Source: Choristoneura fumiferana (taxonomy: Eukaryota; Arthropoda; Insecta; Lepidoptera; Tortricidae). From it: a stretch of 64,000 nucleotides of DNA. Below the pieces are notes generated by a model that saw only the letters and a list, made by a program, of their open reading frames with translations, was not told where the DNA came from and made no database searches. Below are positions 23,537 to 35,727 of the stretch, piece by piece. The DNA lies in NCBI RefSeq assembly GCF_025370935.1, contig NC_133485.1, forward strand, positions 1,177,257 through 1,241,256, given 5' to 3'. Numbering within the stretch: position 1 is the first letter of the stretch; each line of letters starts with the position of its first letter. The position numbers were made by a program, and so were the translations under genes.

Positions 23537-26500
23537 AAGTAGAGACTACAAGTAATTGTAAAAAAAAGGAATTTAACCAAATTGTATACAATTGGCTTAA
23601 AACTACTTGATACTAGCGCAGAAAAAACGATTAACAATTTGCAGGGCGTTCGAAAAAGCATTTAAATGGCCCGGTTGAACGGATTACAGTAACGTCAATC
23701 CTCGTTTAATCTACGTTTATCGTCGCACAGCAGGCAACGGCCAGCACCGATGGACAATTTAATCCTCACGTTCTATGCGAGATTTCGATCCAATAACGAA
23801 ATGGTAGAGTTTTTAAATCGTGCCACCGGGCCGTAATGGAAGAAAATTGGTTGAGAATTAGTATTCCGTGCAAACAAACAGCTTTAACGTTTTGTGTACT
23901 TTTTACAAGTAACACTTGAATTAGTCTGTCTCAAATAGGTTTTAAGCCTTTAGGTATATTTCTGTCTAAAATCATCATCACCATCAAGTTTCTTTCCCAG
24001 TTTCATCTGGGTTGCTAACTGATATGTGTATTTTGCACCTTGTCTCTGTTGACAGTGGGCCACCAAGAGTCTGGAGATCTCTTGCTCTTTTATTTCTTTT
24101 TGCAATAATTGCAACTGTAAAATAAGAGACACAAGTTGAGAAATTATAATTATAACCATCTTTTTTCCGAACTGTACCTATTAGTAAAAAGAGTCACTTT
24201 AGATGCAACTTAACTCGTTATTTATGCTCGCCAGTGTTTAAAATGAATAACTAAAAATTTATAATACCTGGAAAACATTTACTATCGATGATATAAATCA
24301 AGACTAAAGTAAATAGCTGCTAATGATCAAAGAAAAGGGAGAAACGTGCCCCACATTGTATATTTCTAGATGTAGGTTGCCAATAATTCACAGGCAACTT
24401 CTTTATCTGAGTGCAACCGTAAAAGCGATGAGAACTTTAAAGCGCCTTTTAAACCAACATATTTGCGAAGTGAAACGTTTTGACATAAAAGAAATGTTTG
24501 CCAACGATCGTGACCCGACAATCACGAAGCAATTTTTTGTTTCACCAATCGATAAAAGCTTTCAAGTTACCTGTATTACAATGGTATACATCCCAAGAGA
24601 TTTATTATAAGTTAAACAGCCCGGGGAGAAGCATTAATCTTCCGTAGTAATGCTTGACTAAATTGTTTTAAGGAAGCCCGACTGACAATCCATTTAGATC
24701 TCTTTTGCGAAATAAAAAAAAAGTTCACCTAATGAAGCGTCAGGAGCATCGAACCAACTAATGTTTGGAATTTTAAGAGCATCCCAGGCGATTTAACTTC
24801 GGTAAACCATATCTGAATCTTGCGAGCGCCGCTGGCAATATTTCAAGAGAGCACTTAACATTTTCGACATTAGACGGGCGAAATGAAAAATAGGAGCCCG
24901 AACGCAGAAATAATATAAAATATCAAGACTTGTTAGCTTTAGTATTAATCAATGTACGAGTCATCCGCTCTAGCATTGACATAATTGTTCTCCCAAAAGA
25001 CTGATATAATATTGATGTATGGGAACCATCTGCTATCCCAAAAACAAACTACGTAGTAACGAATTTAAATTGGCTAACTTTTACAATCGACTACAGAGTA
25101 ACATAAATTTAATTTCTGACAGTAAAGTTCAAAGTTTGACCTTGTCAACTCAACTGTGAACTGCCCCGGGCACGTCCCCATTTCAAAAACACGCTAACGC
25201 TTAATGAAATTATGTTTTGACTTTACTCAACTGCCTATTAACCATCCACGAAAGTTGTTATCATTATTATTTTCTAATCTTCTTAATCAAAGTGATTACA
25301 TTTTGATTGACATCTCAGATTTGTTAAAACGTGTCTTATTGTTTATTCCTTTGAGATTTTATAATTCATAATTAGTTTCTTTTTAAGTGTTTGTGTTGCG
25401 ATTGACTTTTCATTACTACATGCATGCGATACGTTGGGTCCTATTTAAATCGCTCTAGCGTCCGATAATTCGTGCCTTTGTCCGTCGTATCGTTTCGATT
25501 AGTGTCTATCAGTTGGTGGATTTTCCGGTACTAAATTCGACTTCATTTGCTCCCACTAGGGATATATTGGCAGACACAAAAACGTTCACATTTCGTCGGC
25601 ACTCGAACCGATCTCCGAAACCCCTATTTACGCCCGCAGGTATCCTAACAGCGCGCGAAGTTTTTATGTGTGTGTTTTGTATTATTTCTCTGAAATTGGA
25701 AGTTGCACATCTGGTGCAGGTTGCCGGCCGAGCTCCGGTTTTATTGCCCTGTTATGACTGCAATCCGAATCGAGGCCCGGCCTGTATTTTACTTATTTTA
25801 TTTATTAACAGTGCGCTGTGGTAAATTTAATTATGCACTCCGCGTATTGTTTGTCGAAAAAATATGATTACTCGTCAGCGTTCGCGAATTAGTTGATTAA
25901 AACCTTTTAATGTGTCGGGATCTAATTTGTGCAGTTCCGCTAGCTATGTCTGCTGCATTGTCTAGGGCGGAGGCGGTAGTAATATTTCTGAAACCAACTA
26001 ATGTGATTACGACGGAAGCCTTTTTGACGCGCCGCTGGGGCGATTTCATTTCTCAAAGTAACTTTGCAAAACATGTGAGACTAGAGTCTCGCTCTTTGCG
26101 ATATTATTTTAGTATACATACTAACGTACAGCGTACGAGCTATACTTTGTTAATCTTTAACGAGATGAATTTGTAAAGATAATAGTTTCAAAACTTTTAC
26201 TTGAATCAGTGATGGTAGCGTAGTAGCTAGGTCCTTCGCAAAGTAAAGCATCAATTTAATTGATACTAGTCCGAACATGACACTAAAACTTCAAATTGTT
26301 GTAATTAATTTCTGAAAATCAATGTCATTATTTACTATAAAAAGATTAGTAAACATTGCCTTAGCAATATGCAAAAAAGATAACGACAAGGTTGTCGGTT
26401 GAATAACCTTTTGTATTTGAATTATTACAGACGTGTACGCAGACAATGTATGCACACAAACAAATTGTGGCTAACCTAATACGCTGTCGTTGTATGTATA

Positions 26501-29500
26501 TGTACGGGTTCACGGAACACGTCTCGACTGGATGACGGGTCTTTATAACCTCAATAAAATCTGTAATTAAATAAGCATAGTTTTTCCAACAATAGAATAT
26601 AATATTCAATTATTGTGGTCGCAGAGCAAATGCACAGTAACACAATTAGCACGAGCGCCCCTGCTAGGATAATCCTCGACAGTGAATGGAAATATAAAAT
26701 TCTGTTTTATCTTCCCTCTGCTTTTTAGCTATGCATAATGAAACAACACCGACGCAACCGGAGCGCAGATTGCACTCGGTACCTAACAACAGAAAAATTA
26801 ACCCACGGCGTAAACGAAAAAATTGTGTACCAAAGAAAAGTTTCGACGCGTCGCCATGTCGTCCATATAACCTTCATTTTTCTGTATGTTTCGAGCCAAT
26901 TACAGCGAGCTATCTCGAGGCACGTCGCTTCCAGTCGGATGTAATCGCCCGGCTGTATCTTCAACAGAGCTATTGCCTCGTTGATACGCTGTCGAGCGAT
27001 AACTTTATAGGACATTACCCATCGCTAGTGTCATGTTTGCAGGATGATTTATCAGTTTTATGTACTGCGAGCGCTCGACCCGTTCACGTTCCTATAGCTA
27101 TACGTTTTTCTCCATCTGCCTGGACGTGTCGCCGAGAAAATTCACGTCTGAAACTCGAATCTCGAAGCTAACAATATGAGACCGCAGATTCGTAATTGAA
27201 TTTGTAATCTTATGACTCAATGGAGAAGCCGGCGGTTTCGTAAAGGCATCTGTGTAAGTTGTATAACTTTAATAAAGCTCCGATACGGCCGAACGTAATT
27301 GACGAGAAAATGATTCGAAACACAATCTCCGACTCAATCTAGGGGCTACCGCAAGAATAATAGACCTCTAACATCCGACTTAATTTCGGATCAAACAGTT
27401 TCACGGTTCCCGTTGAGTCTGCTTGATGCATTTGATTTAAAATATTCGTTAGTTGCAAATAAATTGCAGCGAAGGCGTCGGCCCACCGGCTTGCTGCGCT
27501 GTTCCTAACACTCAGTTCTGACTAAATCTCCATAGTCAAATTATTCACTCTCGCAATCCAAGTAAAGCCCCCTCCCAACACGGCTCCAGCCCGTTCGTGT
27601 AATATTAAATTATAGTGGCCCAAGTAAGGCATTTCGAAATGGAAAATTGTATCCAGCTGTACGTTTTGTTGGACCGTTCGTAAAGAGAATTCAGCCCCGT
27701 TAGCGTTTATATTCTATAAGTTCCTATTATAAAATTCTGTTTCAACCTATGCAACGCTAATGGAGCCGCATACGGAACAGTTAATGTATTTAGTGAGCCG
27801 ATCGATCGTTGACTTTTTAGCATAAGTGACAGTACAAAATAAAATTGGAAGAGAAATCTCGTCTTGCGTCTAGACTTGTTATTAATGCGTTACCTTTTAG
27901 AGGTTGGGAAGAATGTTTGCGGGGGATGCATGGAGATAACGACATTGTGTACATACACACGACGTTATCCAAGTTAAAACACGGGCCGAGAGCGTCGGAA
28001 GGAAATTGCGAAATATGAGCGGGATCACGGTGTCATTGTCTTGGCTGCTGCGAGAATTTATCATATCGTTGTGTCTGTTCAAAATGGGCAACAGATAGCC
28101 TGTGATACGCTGATACTGCGCTAAGTGAATGCAGGCCACTGGAACTCGGAAATTTCGATGAAGAGTTCTTTTAAATGATTCCCGAGCAACGAGATTAAAA
28201 ACTGAATAAATAATACACTTTAAAACAACAATGTCCCCAATAACAACATTAATTTTAATACAGCGAAACATGTTAAAAGTATACGTTGCGTAACACGAAA
28301 AGCCGGGGTGAAAAAATAACAATGGACCGAATCCTTACTTTTAATTTATTCCGTTTCCCTTTGCGCACTGGACGTCATTTCATTTTGTGTTAAAGCAACA
28401 CGTTTATGCTTTTATTTCCCCACTGGGAGTCTAAAGATATTTTCGCTTTGAACAATTAGTACGTAGATTCATTTCCGGGCATTTAAGTTGATCCGTAAAT
28501 TTGTTTGGCTTTCTTTAACAGTTTGCTGTTTATTTAAAGTTTCGACGATAAGCTCCGCTTCCCCTCAGTTATCTCGTTACCTGGAAATTTAAATGTATAA
28601 GTACGTTTAGTAAAGCGCACTCGCTCCTTAATATTTCTTTAGAGCACTTCTGCTGCGAGTTGAGAACTTTGATATTTAATGTGAAATAGCAAGAGTAATA
28701 AAGCGTATCTGTTGTTTATGGGCGCCATCAAATGTAGATAACACCAACTTTACATCCCGACTTTAAGTTAGTGTCATTGTTTTGTAAGTTACAAGTCTAA
28801 GCGACATCTCACAATAGCTTCACTTTAACATTCATGAATATCATTAAGCCTCCCCCTGTTTTGAATATTGTCAACCTCTTTCCGAACCGACTGCGCAGTT
28901 GTGTTTATGCTTATTACCTTTTGGGGAGGCGATTTTTCGAGAGGAAACTTTACGGTCATTACTACATTCGTTACTAAACAATGGTAGCGGACGCGATTCC
29001 CGCCGGGGCTCGCTAAAAGAACAATTCGGCATTCAAAAGCAATAAGCTTCTATTTGAGAGCGTCCCAAAAGGTTTACTGTTAAAACAGTCTCGTACTCGA
29101 TAGTAACCGACATGCAAAGCCCCGCATTTAAAAGAGGAAAGAATAAAATGAGGGTAGCTAAAAGCAAACAAGAAAGTTGGCTGGAAGCAGGCGTTCTTAC
29201 AGCGGCATGAAATAAGTTCTCCTCGGGTATTATTTAAGTTGCTCATGCAGTAGGCACTATATTAAACGTATCAAAATAGTTTTTAAAGTCCCCTGCCGAT
29301 GTGGCCGCGCTAGTGGACCACAAAACAGCCGCGACTTGGTGCACTTGGCAACGTCCGCCTATCGGAAAATAAAAATACAGGCAACAGTTAGTTGTGTTGT
29401 GTGACTAGTTCTACACACTCTTTTTGTTGACTACTGTTCACATTTTTTTGTCGGAACCCCTCAACGAGTTTTCGAATCGTCTTCGTACCATTTAATCAAT

Positions 29501-30336
29501 TGAATCTGTTACAAAATTATTTTCTAATATCGAAGTTCGGTACCGGTCACGGGCTCCACATATTTCTGTTACCAAGGACCCGGGTATAAATTAGCAATTC
29601 AGTTTGATATTTGCCAAAATTCCTACGGTCCCCTTCGGGACAATTTTGACAAATAGTTGTTAGACTAATAAATTTTCATTGAAACGTCGATAACTTTAAC
29701 GGCGCGCGTCAGCTGAGCTGGAATTGGGACGTTTGAGGAAAGTTAGAGTTAACTTAATTAAGAGTTGAATTAGTCTCGACTTAAGTATGATTATAACTTC
29801 TTGAGACGACTTCGTCGGCTGCTCTTTGGTTCGATTGGCGGTATGTTTTATATAACGAACACCTGCTTTACAGGAAACCATTACGGCCTAACAATCCTTT
29901 TCCGACCTGAAGCGTTTTTAAATCGACTTTTACCGGACGTAGTTCAATTTTAATTTTATTTGGTGATATAAAAGTACCATTTTAAGTTAGTTCTGTTTGT
30001 TAAATGAAATACTAAGTAGTTTCTTAGTTTATTTAACGCGTGCAGCGTTTCCAAGGCCCGTCTTCAAGGAATTTGCATTAATCAAATCACTTACGTGCTA
30101 ATGTATTCTCCCGCATGCCTTTTGATCGTATCTCTTAAACCTTGTTTTTTTTTTCATTGGTGTTGGTTAGTGTACCCAATTATTAGGTGATTCCATCTTG
30201 AAGTAGCGTGCCCCCTTATGTTAATTTTTAAGTCATTGTAGCACAAAATGGCCTTTTGCAATCATTATAATTGCAAAATCTAAATAATTTTTGCACGCGT
30301 TAAGAAATAATAACTGTAAAGTAATTTTATACATAT
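23537..30336. other. Unique non-coding stretch of copy B, no supported gene
   Basis: Counterpart of 2050-8841. Comparing the two copies, the 141-codon minus-strand frame at 27897-28322 differs from 6403-6828 by two amino-acid changes and one silent change. The 95-codon frame at 24323-24610 differs from 2829-3116 by three amino-acid changes. Neither shows protein-level constraint. Confidence 0.5.
29608..29655. other. Short stem-loop (copy B)
   Basis: Identical to 8113-8160: a one-mismatch 14-bp outer stem and a 5-bp GTCCC/GGGAC inner stem. Confidence 0.35.
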
Positions 30337-30560
30337 CTTACTAGCTTTTGCCCGTGACTTCGTCTACCAAGAATTTCTGGGATAAAAACTATTTTATGTC
30401 CTTTTTTAGCTTTTTCATTGTCTCAAACTATCTCCACACCAATCCAGACAAAAAAAATCGCTTTCGAGGTTTAAGCGTAAAGAAATATTAAACAGACAGA
30501 CAGCTAGAGAGATAAGTAGCCAAACGGAGTTGTTATCGCATTTATAATATTAGTATTGGA
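30337..30560 (+). repeat. Interspersed repeat of the ACTAGCTTTTGCCCG family (copy B)
   Basis: Counterpart of 8842-9060, with a more intact 5' end (TTACTAGCTTTTGCCCGTGA) and the same 3' end, TAATATTAGTATTGG. Confidence 0.7.
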
Positions 30561-30651
30561 AGATACGAAAGTATAGATGGATCGATCTATTGATTAGTTT
30601 TTCTTACTATGAAGACTCAGTTTAATGTTAATTGAGAGCCTAATGGACACA

Positions 30652-31660
30652 AGTATTTACTTCCAATTTACAATATTGTAGTCAAACCCACAAAATTATT
30701 ACCACTCTCACCATTGCCATTTTTACGTCAAATGTACCGAAATCGGCGTCGTTAACCGAGATTTAAATTCATATCCCACTCCGCCGTGCAGGGGGTTATT
30801 CTAGTACTGCGTCAGGCTCGTTCCGAGCGATATACTGCGCCTGCAACTGTTATTGCCGGTATTCTCTGCTCAAATGACAGCCCAAATGCAGGCATTATAC
30901 CCGCCACCTGGTGCAACTTGGCATGATTTCGAATAGCCACATTGCTTGTGATGAGAATGTTTTCTCTAAATTTCAAAAATATAGCTTCTTTCTGTACAAA
31001 ATTTGGAGCTTGTTTTCGATGGACACTTCGGTGAAATTGCGTGTTTTGCTTATTTTGTCTCTACTTGTACTCGCGCCAATTTTCTAGCCAATAATTTGAA
31101 ATGCGTCCAAGCCTTCAGTATCTTGTAGAACCCTTTTAAAATAATTAGCGTTGCTAACTTTTTTGCCTGATAAATGTAGCAATATCTAATGAGCGGTTTA
31201 CGGCAAAAAGTAGTCGACTCAGCCGTAAAACTTCAGCATACGGGTCTATTGGGCCTGGATAAAACACCTGCACGGAACTTTGAATTCCACGGGGCAAAAA
31301 CTTCGCAACTCAAGACAACCGAGCCGAAGTGAAATTACAGGAGTTGGTGAAGAAAAATTTCACTTTAAAATTAGTTACTGTGATATTACGGGTGCAGTTA
31401 AAAGTAGATTCCGTTGGGAATTCAATTTTTAATGCAAGAGTTCAAACTTACATGAAGGAGATGAAGAGTTGGAAAATATTTAAAAAGATAAGAGAATATT
31501 TTACATGACAGACAGGCAATATTATAATATTAGGCTTCCATCTTATGGAGTAACATATTTGATAAGTTTGACCAAACGTCTGATATTAAAAATGACTATT
31601 TAAAAGTATTATACTTCGTCAAATGTAGTTGTATAATTTAAGGATAAATTGTATTCGAAA
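30652..31660. other. Gene-free stretch after copy B
   Basis: Mixed-composition DNA with a moderately GC-rich patch around 30781-30870. I see no gene, RNA or repeat that I can name. Confidence 0.4.
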
Positions 31661-31663
31661 TTA

Positions 31664-31946
31664 TTAACAAATTATACAACATTTTCTGTACAATGATGAA
31701 AGTTCTACAAAACATTGTTCCCAAGATAAATAACTAAAAAATGTATAATAAATGTGTAATAGTTTCACAAAGCCCGTCAGTTCTGCCGTAATTCGCATTT
31801 CCCGTCTTGTTATTTCGTTTGTCAAGTTGATTACACTTCGTACTGCTTTGAAAAGTTTTACTTCAATTTGTGCTGCACCGTGTTTTATTTCGTCGTCATT
31901 ATCTGTATTCTTCACTTTTATTATAGTTTTGTAACCTAAATAATTG
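31664..31946 (-). pseudogene. Possible downstream exon of an unrecognised minus-strand gene remnant
   Basis: On the minus strand a candidate acceptor (TTATTTAG, then GTTACAAAAC, near 31947) opens a frame that runs to a stop at 31664-31666. Its first 55-60 residues are charged and helix-like (NTDNDDEIKHGAAQIEVKLF, then a segment ending TRREMRITAELTG), unlike the Cys/Phe/Ile-rich translations of non-coding AT-rich DNA here. The last third looks like read-through. Joining to the upstream frame needs a phase-1 donor, and one exists (AAAG, then GTGAAG). I recognise no family. Confidence 0.25.
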
Positions 31947-31971
31947 ATGTTTCATATTCATAGTATCATAG

Positions 31972-32090
31972 TTAAAGTCGTGGTAGCTAAGTGGTTTGAC
32001 CTTATGACTTTTTATGTGAAAGATTGTGAACCTTGAGTATTTCGGAATTATGTGCGAAATTACATTTGAAATTTTACAGTAAAGGAAATC
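31972..32090 (+). repeat. tRNA-headed SINE fragment
   Basis: GTCGTGGTAGCTAAGTGGTT carries a box A-like element, GATTGTGAACC is a box B-like remnant, and GGAATTATGTGCGAAATTAC with TTTGAAATTTTAC follows. The same order is seen in the better copies at 37021-37290 and 57945-58256 (read on their minus strand). The 3' half with the GATGAT tail is missing. Confidence 0.55.
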
Positions 32091-32535
32091 AAATACACCT
32101 GTGGAATAATTTATTTTGATTGTGTGAAGTTGTCAGGAGCTCAAGTCCTCTGATTCTGAGACGAGGCTTGTGCGCAGCAATAGGGCATATGTACAATGAG
32201 AACCAATATATTTTTCAAAAAAGAATCCTCCCAAAGAAAATCGGTTTCAGAAAATATTTATCACTGTTAGACTCATTACAGAATTTCGATTACGTAAAGC
32301 ATTTTTTTTATTATTTTGCTACTGTAAGTATCCTTTTTCGATCTAGCAACCTTCTTGTATCTGTCATAAAACTCTAATTCAAAGCTTTTGTAAGGGAATA
32401 TAAAAGGGACTTATTTTAGGTGAAGCTACAAAAGCCTTCATAGCTAGGTTGCCTCGCTCTAAGTCTATTCTGAAGACATTGATCCTATTTATTCTAAGAC
32501 CCTTTGTATGTCTAAGTACGTCTTTGTCATGTTAA

Positions 32536-33069
32536 CTAAATGTGACAGCTTTGTTGAATAATGAGTCTTATCCATGAGTAATACAATTTAATCTCTGTTA
32601 ACTTAATATCAAAATTCTCTATAGAGGTCGATTCTCCAGTCGAGTGATTTCCCGAATGTACTTGAATTTGCGCATTGACTTCACCTTTCTTTGTAACAAT
32701 CGTTTTGTCAAAAGATCTTAGAGATTTGAGCTCAATATCGGCTCTTATGGTTCGGTTGGCTTCATTGACATTTTGAGGTTCAAGAAATTCATCGCCTTGT
32801 GTATTTTGTATTGTTGCATTTAATTGCTGCAAGAATGGGTTACATTTGCGACCGTCCAGACCTCCATGAAACAAACGTAATGTAGGATGTTTAAAGACTG
32901 GTGTAAAATTAACTTCTTCAATTTTAAACAACAGAGTGTTTATTGTAGCATTAAAAGTATTACTTTAAACATTAAATGACGTCCTTATGAATTCAGAACT
33001 CGGTTCCATTCCTATTGTAGACGATCCCTGGGTAAAGTTGAACAATATTCGTAAAACAGTTGTCAACAT
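32536..33069 (-). pseudogene. Unrecognised coding remnant with one in-frame stop
   Basis: Read on the minus strand from an ATG at 33069-33067, the frame runs 34 codons to a TAA (32967-32965). It then continues in the same frame for about 140 codons to a stop at 32536. The part after the stop is hydrophilic and N/E/K/T-rich, with segments such as FHGGLDGRKCNPFLQQLNAT and SGNHSTGESTSIENF, and it has several potential N-glycosylation sites. The last 20 residues look like read-through past a splice site. It could be a decayed gene, an allele with a stop, or a chance frame. No family is recognised. Confidence 0.3.
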
Positions 33070-33379
33070 TGTTACCGATTGTTACTCCCAAGTTTCGAGA
33101 TACCTTTGATTCATTTGTACCTTTTCTTGTCACGACATAAATTATACTTCTCTTTTAAAGAACTGTAGGGAATTGTTGGAACAAAACAGATTTTTAGCAT
33201 CGTGTTTTTTACCGCGTTTGTACTTAGTGTGATATCGTTTTTAATGATAGCTTGTTTAATAAAAGTTGCAACTGTAAAGTGCTAAAGACCTAGCTCACTT
33301 GTCATGTAGATATTAATCCGTCTGTCACTTACACACGTTAACTGTTTATACAAGGATAAACATATTTTATTATTGATAG

Positions 33380-33465
33380 ATATAATTGGACATTGACGGA
33401 CGGATAAACGGAGAAAGTGATCTATTAAAGGTTCCGTTTTGGCCAACTGCAGTACGGAACCCAAA
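33380..33465 (+). repeat. GGTTCCGT-type short interspersed repeat
   Basis: GACGGACGGATAAACGGAG, AGTGATCTATTAAAGGTTCC and GTACGGAACCC are the ordered landmarks of a common insect repeat. The last two form an inverted pair (GGTTCCGT ... ACGGAACC). Related fragments occur at 40490-40572 and 63490-63512. Confidence 0.5.
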
Positions 33466-33954
33466 GAAATAGTATCAATAACTAAGTATCCAAACATTGT
33501 TAACTTCTATTTATTTAACGAACTTACAGGTTAGGTGTAGAGAACTACGTTGATAAACTTTTTTCAAGGGTTTAACATTTCAGTTAATTTTATTTATTTA
33601 GTCAGCCAATTTGACTGGTGACTTTTTTAAACATTACTAGTTACTACTAAAGAATCAGATGAAATAAGCAGTCAACCAATATCAAGTGCGTTCGTATTCT
33701 ACTTATATTCCCAAATTGCTTTATAGTATTTTACAAGTTTTATGAAGTTAAGTAGAAGAGTAAAAATGTCATGGTTCGTATTAAAGTCTGCCTTCGCCTT
33801 AGAGTAAACTTTACGTTTGGAATAAGCTGCCAGCTCCCGTTGTTTGCAACTGACGTTAATCTTGCAGTTGGGGTGCACTGCGCTGATGCTTATATAAAAT
33901 GAACAAAATTTTGTAAAATCTTGATGATAGATATTAAAGTAGAAAACCAGCCAA

Positions 33955-34183
33955 ATGCGAGTCGAAAGAAGATTCCATGCAACTTTTAAGGTACTGATGT
34001 CAAATACACCATCCATTGTAAGCAAAGGCCTGCTTCTAAGCATAATGTGTCTCTTCTTTTTAACCATTTACTACTATGCTGGTGTACCTCCATCAGCTTG
34101 CTCCACTTCTCTTTGTTCTGTGCAACTTGCTGCAGTTTGTCAAATTGGATGCAAGCAAAATGTACTACGTAGTATGAAATCAT
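33955..34183 (-). pseudogene. Possible degenerate LINE coding fragment
   Basis: A minus-strand frame contains VAQNKEKWSKLMEVH, resembling the xxRxKWxxLxxAxV motif near the C-terminus of lepidopteran LINE reverse transcriptases. Its position just left of a clear RTE-type 3' end on the same strand (34294-34490) fits. The resemblance is short and may be coincidence. Confidence 0.25.
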
Positions 34184-34293
34184 TTTACATTGGTTGGTTG
34201 GGACGATTTATATTTGTTATTGTAGCGGCAATTTAAATACATAGACTATTATCAACTGGATGTTAACTTCATTGTAGCGACATTATTGTGTTC

Positions 34294-34490
34294 CATGTCA
34301 TCATCATATCAGTAGTAGGTAGGACGTCCACTGATGGACGTAGGCCTTCCCATAGACCTCCAGTTGCTTCGGTCTAAAGCGGCCTGCATCTACGATGAAC
34401 CCGCGGCTTAAACCACATCATCCGTCCATCTCGTCGGTGGACGTCTTACGCTACGCTTTACAATCTACGGTCTCCATTCGACAACTTTTC
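34294..34490 (-). mobile_element. RTE-type LINE 3'-end fragment
   Basis: On the minus strand the order RWTDDVV, GSSWMQAALDRSNWRSMG, then a short (ATGATGA) tail is readable with some frame breaks. This is the C-terminus of the endonuclease/reverse-transcriptase polyprotein of RTE-like lepidopteran LINEs plus its simple tail. It is 5'-truncated, as most LINE copies are. Confidence 0.6.
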
Positions 34491-34498
34491 AAGTACGG

Positions 34499-34986
34499 CA
34501 AAAAGTTGGAAAACCCCCGATTTTGTCACTTCAAAAATGGCTGAACCGATTTTGATGAAATATAATAATAATAATAAATATCATGGGACACTTGACTTGA
34601 CACCAATTGATCTAGTCCCAAACTAAAGCTTGTACTATGGATACTAGGCAACGGATAATACTTATATAGATAAATACATACTTAAATACATAACATCCAA
34701 GACCCGAGAACAAACATTAGTATTATTCATACAAATATCTGCCCCGGCCGGGGATTGAACCCGGGACCTCAAGCTTCGTAGTCAAGTTCTCTAACCACTT
34801 GGCCATCCGGTCGTCAGAACGAGACGAGACGAGAAAGAATATATCTAAGAACAATAGCTAGAAAGCCTGCTTTCAAATATATAAAAAAACGCATTCAAAT
34901 CGGTCCACCCGTTTAAGAGCTACGGTGCCACAGACAGACACACATAGCGGTCAAACTTATAACACCCCCTTTTTGTTTCGGGGGTT
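34499..34986 (-). repeat. AAAAAGTTGG...GGGGGTTAAAA repeat, split by a SINE
   Basis: The outer parts match the intact copy at 58334-58561: left AAAAAGTTGGAAAACCCC and CCGATTTTGATGAAA; right AGAAAGCCTGCTTTCAAATA, CAAATCGGTCCACCCGTTTA and ACAGACAGACACACATAGCG. Between GATGAAATA and ATATCTAAGAACAA a SINE of about 260 bp has been inserted. Confidence 0.75.
34560..34816 (-). mobile_element. tRNA-derived SINE, nested inside the 34499-34986 repeat
   Basis: On the minus strand it starts GACGACCGGATGGCCAAGTG (tRNA-like 5' half with box A), then GGTCCCGGGTTCAATCCCCG (box B and T-arm), a body with ATACATACTTAAATACATAA (given as read on the plus strand), and an (ATT)n tail near 34561-34577. The head looks like a real tRNA 3' half, but the unit continues into a SINE body, so it is not a free tRNA gene. 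Confidence 0.8.
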
Positions 34987-35404
34987 AAAAAGAAGCAAAT
35001 CTATAATCATCGCGTGCCACATATTAAAGAAAGTTATCATAGTTTTTATGATAGGAGCTGAAAGTTTGCAGTATGCAGTGTACCTGCCCCTTAACACAAG
35101 CGTGTCTGCTGTAATGTTATTGCAAATTGCATCATAGCTGTGTGTTCCTGATATTCATACTGCCTTTATTACTGCATATTTTATGCGAACGTTACTTTTG
35201 AAGTAGCGCCGTTAAGAGTGGGATGAAGGTATTGCTGATGTTACTGAAGAATGGGAGATGCTTTAATCTTGTATGACAAGAACGGATTTGTATCATAACC
35301 AGACCTCAGTTTATCATCACCATACTTTACACGTACCACCACTAAGGTAACATACATCCCTCATTTTACTTCTTAGATAGGGCTGTAGTTTAGCACGTTA
35401 AACT

Positions 35405-35490
35405 TTTTTTTACATGGTAGGGGAAAACAAGCCGGTGGGACACCTGATGGCAAGCAATCACCGCCGCCGATGGACACCCTTAACAGAAGT
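35405..35490 (-). repeat. LINE 3'-end fragment related to 12881-13270
   Basis: On the minus strand GGGTGTCCATCGGCGGCGGT, GATTGCTTGCCATCAGGTG and CTTGTTTTCCCCTACCATG lead into an A-run. This parallels GGGCGGTGGTGATCTCTTAC ... CATCAGG ... CTCGTTTGCC at the end of the 12881 element. Confidence 0.55.
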
Positions 35491-35584
35491 TGAATTACGG
35501 AAGTTTTGTCAATAAAATAGATAAATAAAAATATGTAATTAAGTATCCATGTAATTCGTTAAGTGTATCTATTGGGAACAACAA

Positions 35585-35727
35585 TATATTCAATGGTGTG
35601 TGTGAAGTTCCCAATTCGCACTGGGCCCGCGTGGGAACTACGGCCCAAGCCCTCTCATTCTGAGAGGACGCCTACTGTGCCCAGCAGTGGGACGTATATA
35701 GGCTGGGATGATGATGACGATGATTGG
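35585..35727 (+). repeat. 3' half of the (GATGAT)n-tailed SINE
   Basis: GTGTGTGTGAAGTTCCCAAT, CACTGGGCCCGCGTGGGAAC, GTGCCCAGCAGTGGGACG and TATATAGGCTGGGATGATGA are the 3' block of the family. The head is absent (5' truncation). Confidence 0.75.

Larger units (their letters stand above)
21463..30651 (+). repeat. Copy B of the ~9.2-kb direct duplication (partner 1-9150)
   Basis: It is collinear with 1-9150, including the embedded repeats, the hAT-like MITE and the stem-loop. Copy B is embedded in continuous sequence on both sides, so it is the better-supported locus. It is slightly longer (9189 against 9150 bp) through small indels. Several of these indels look like losses in copy A inside repeat families. 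Confidence 0.95.

Noticed and set aside
34738..34816. Functional tRNA gene on the minus strand
   Set aside because: Good box A and box B, but it is the head of a SINE with an (ATT)n tail nested in another repeat.
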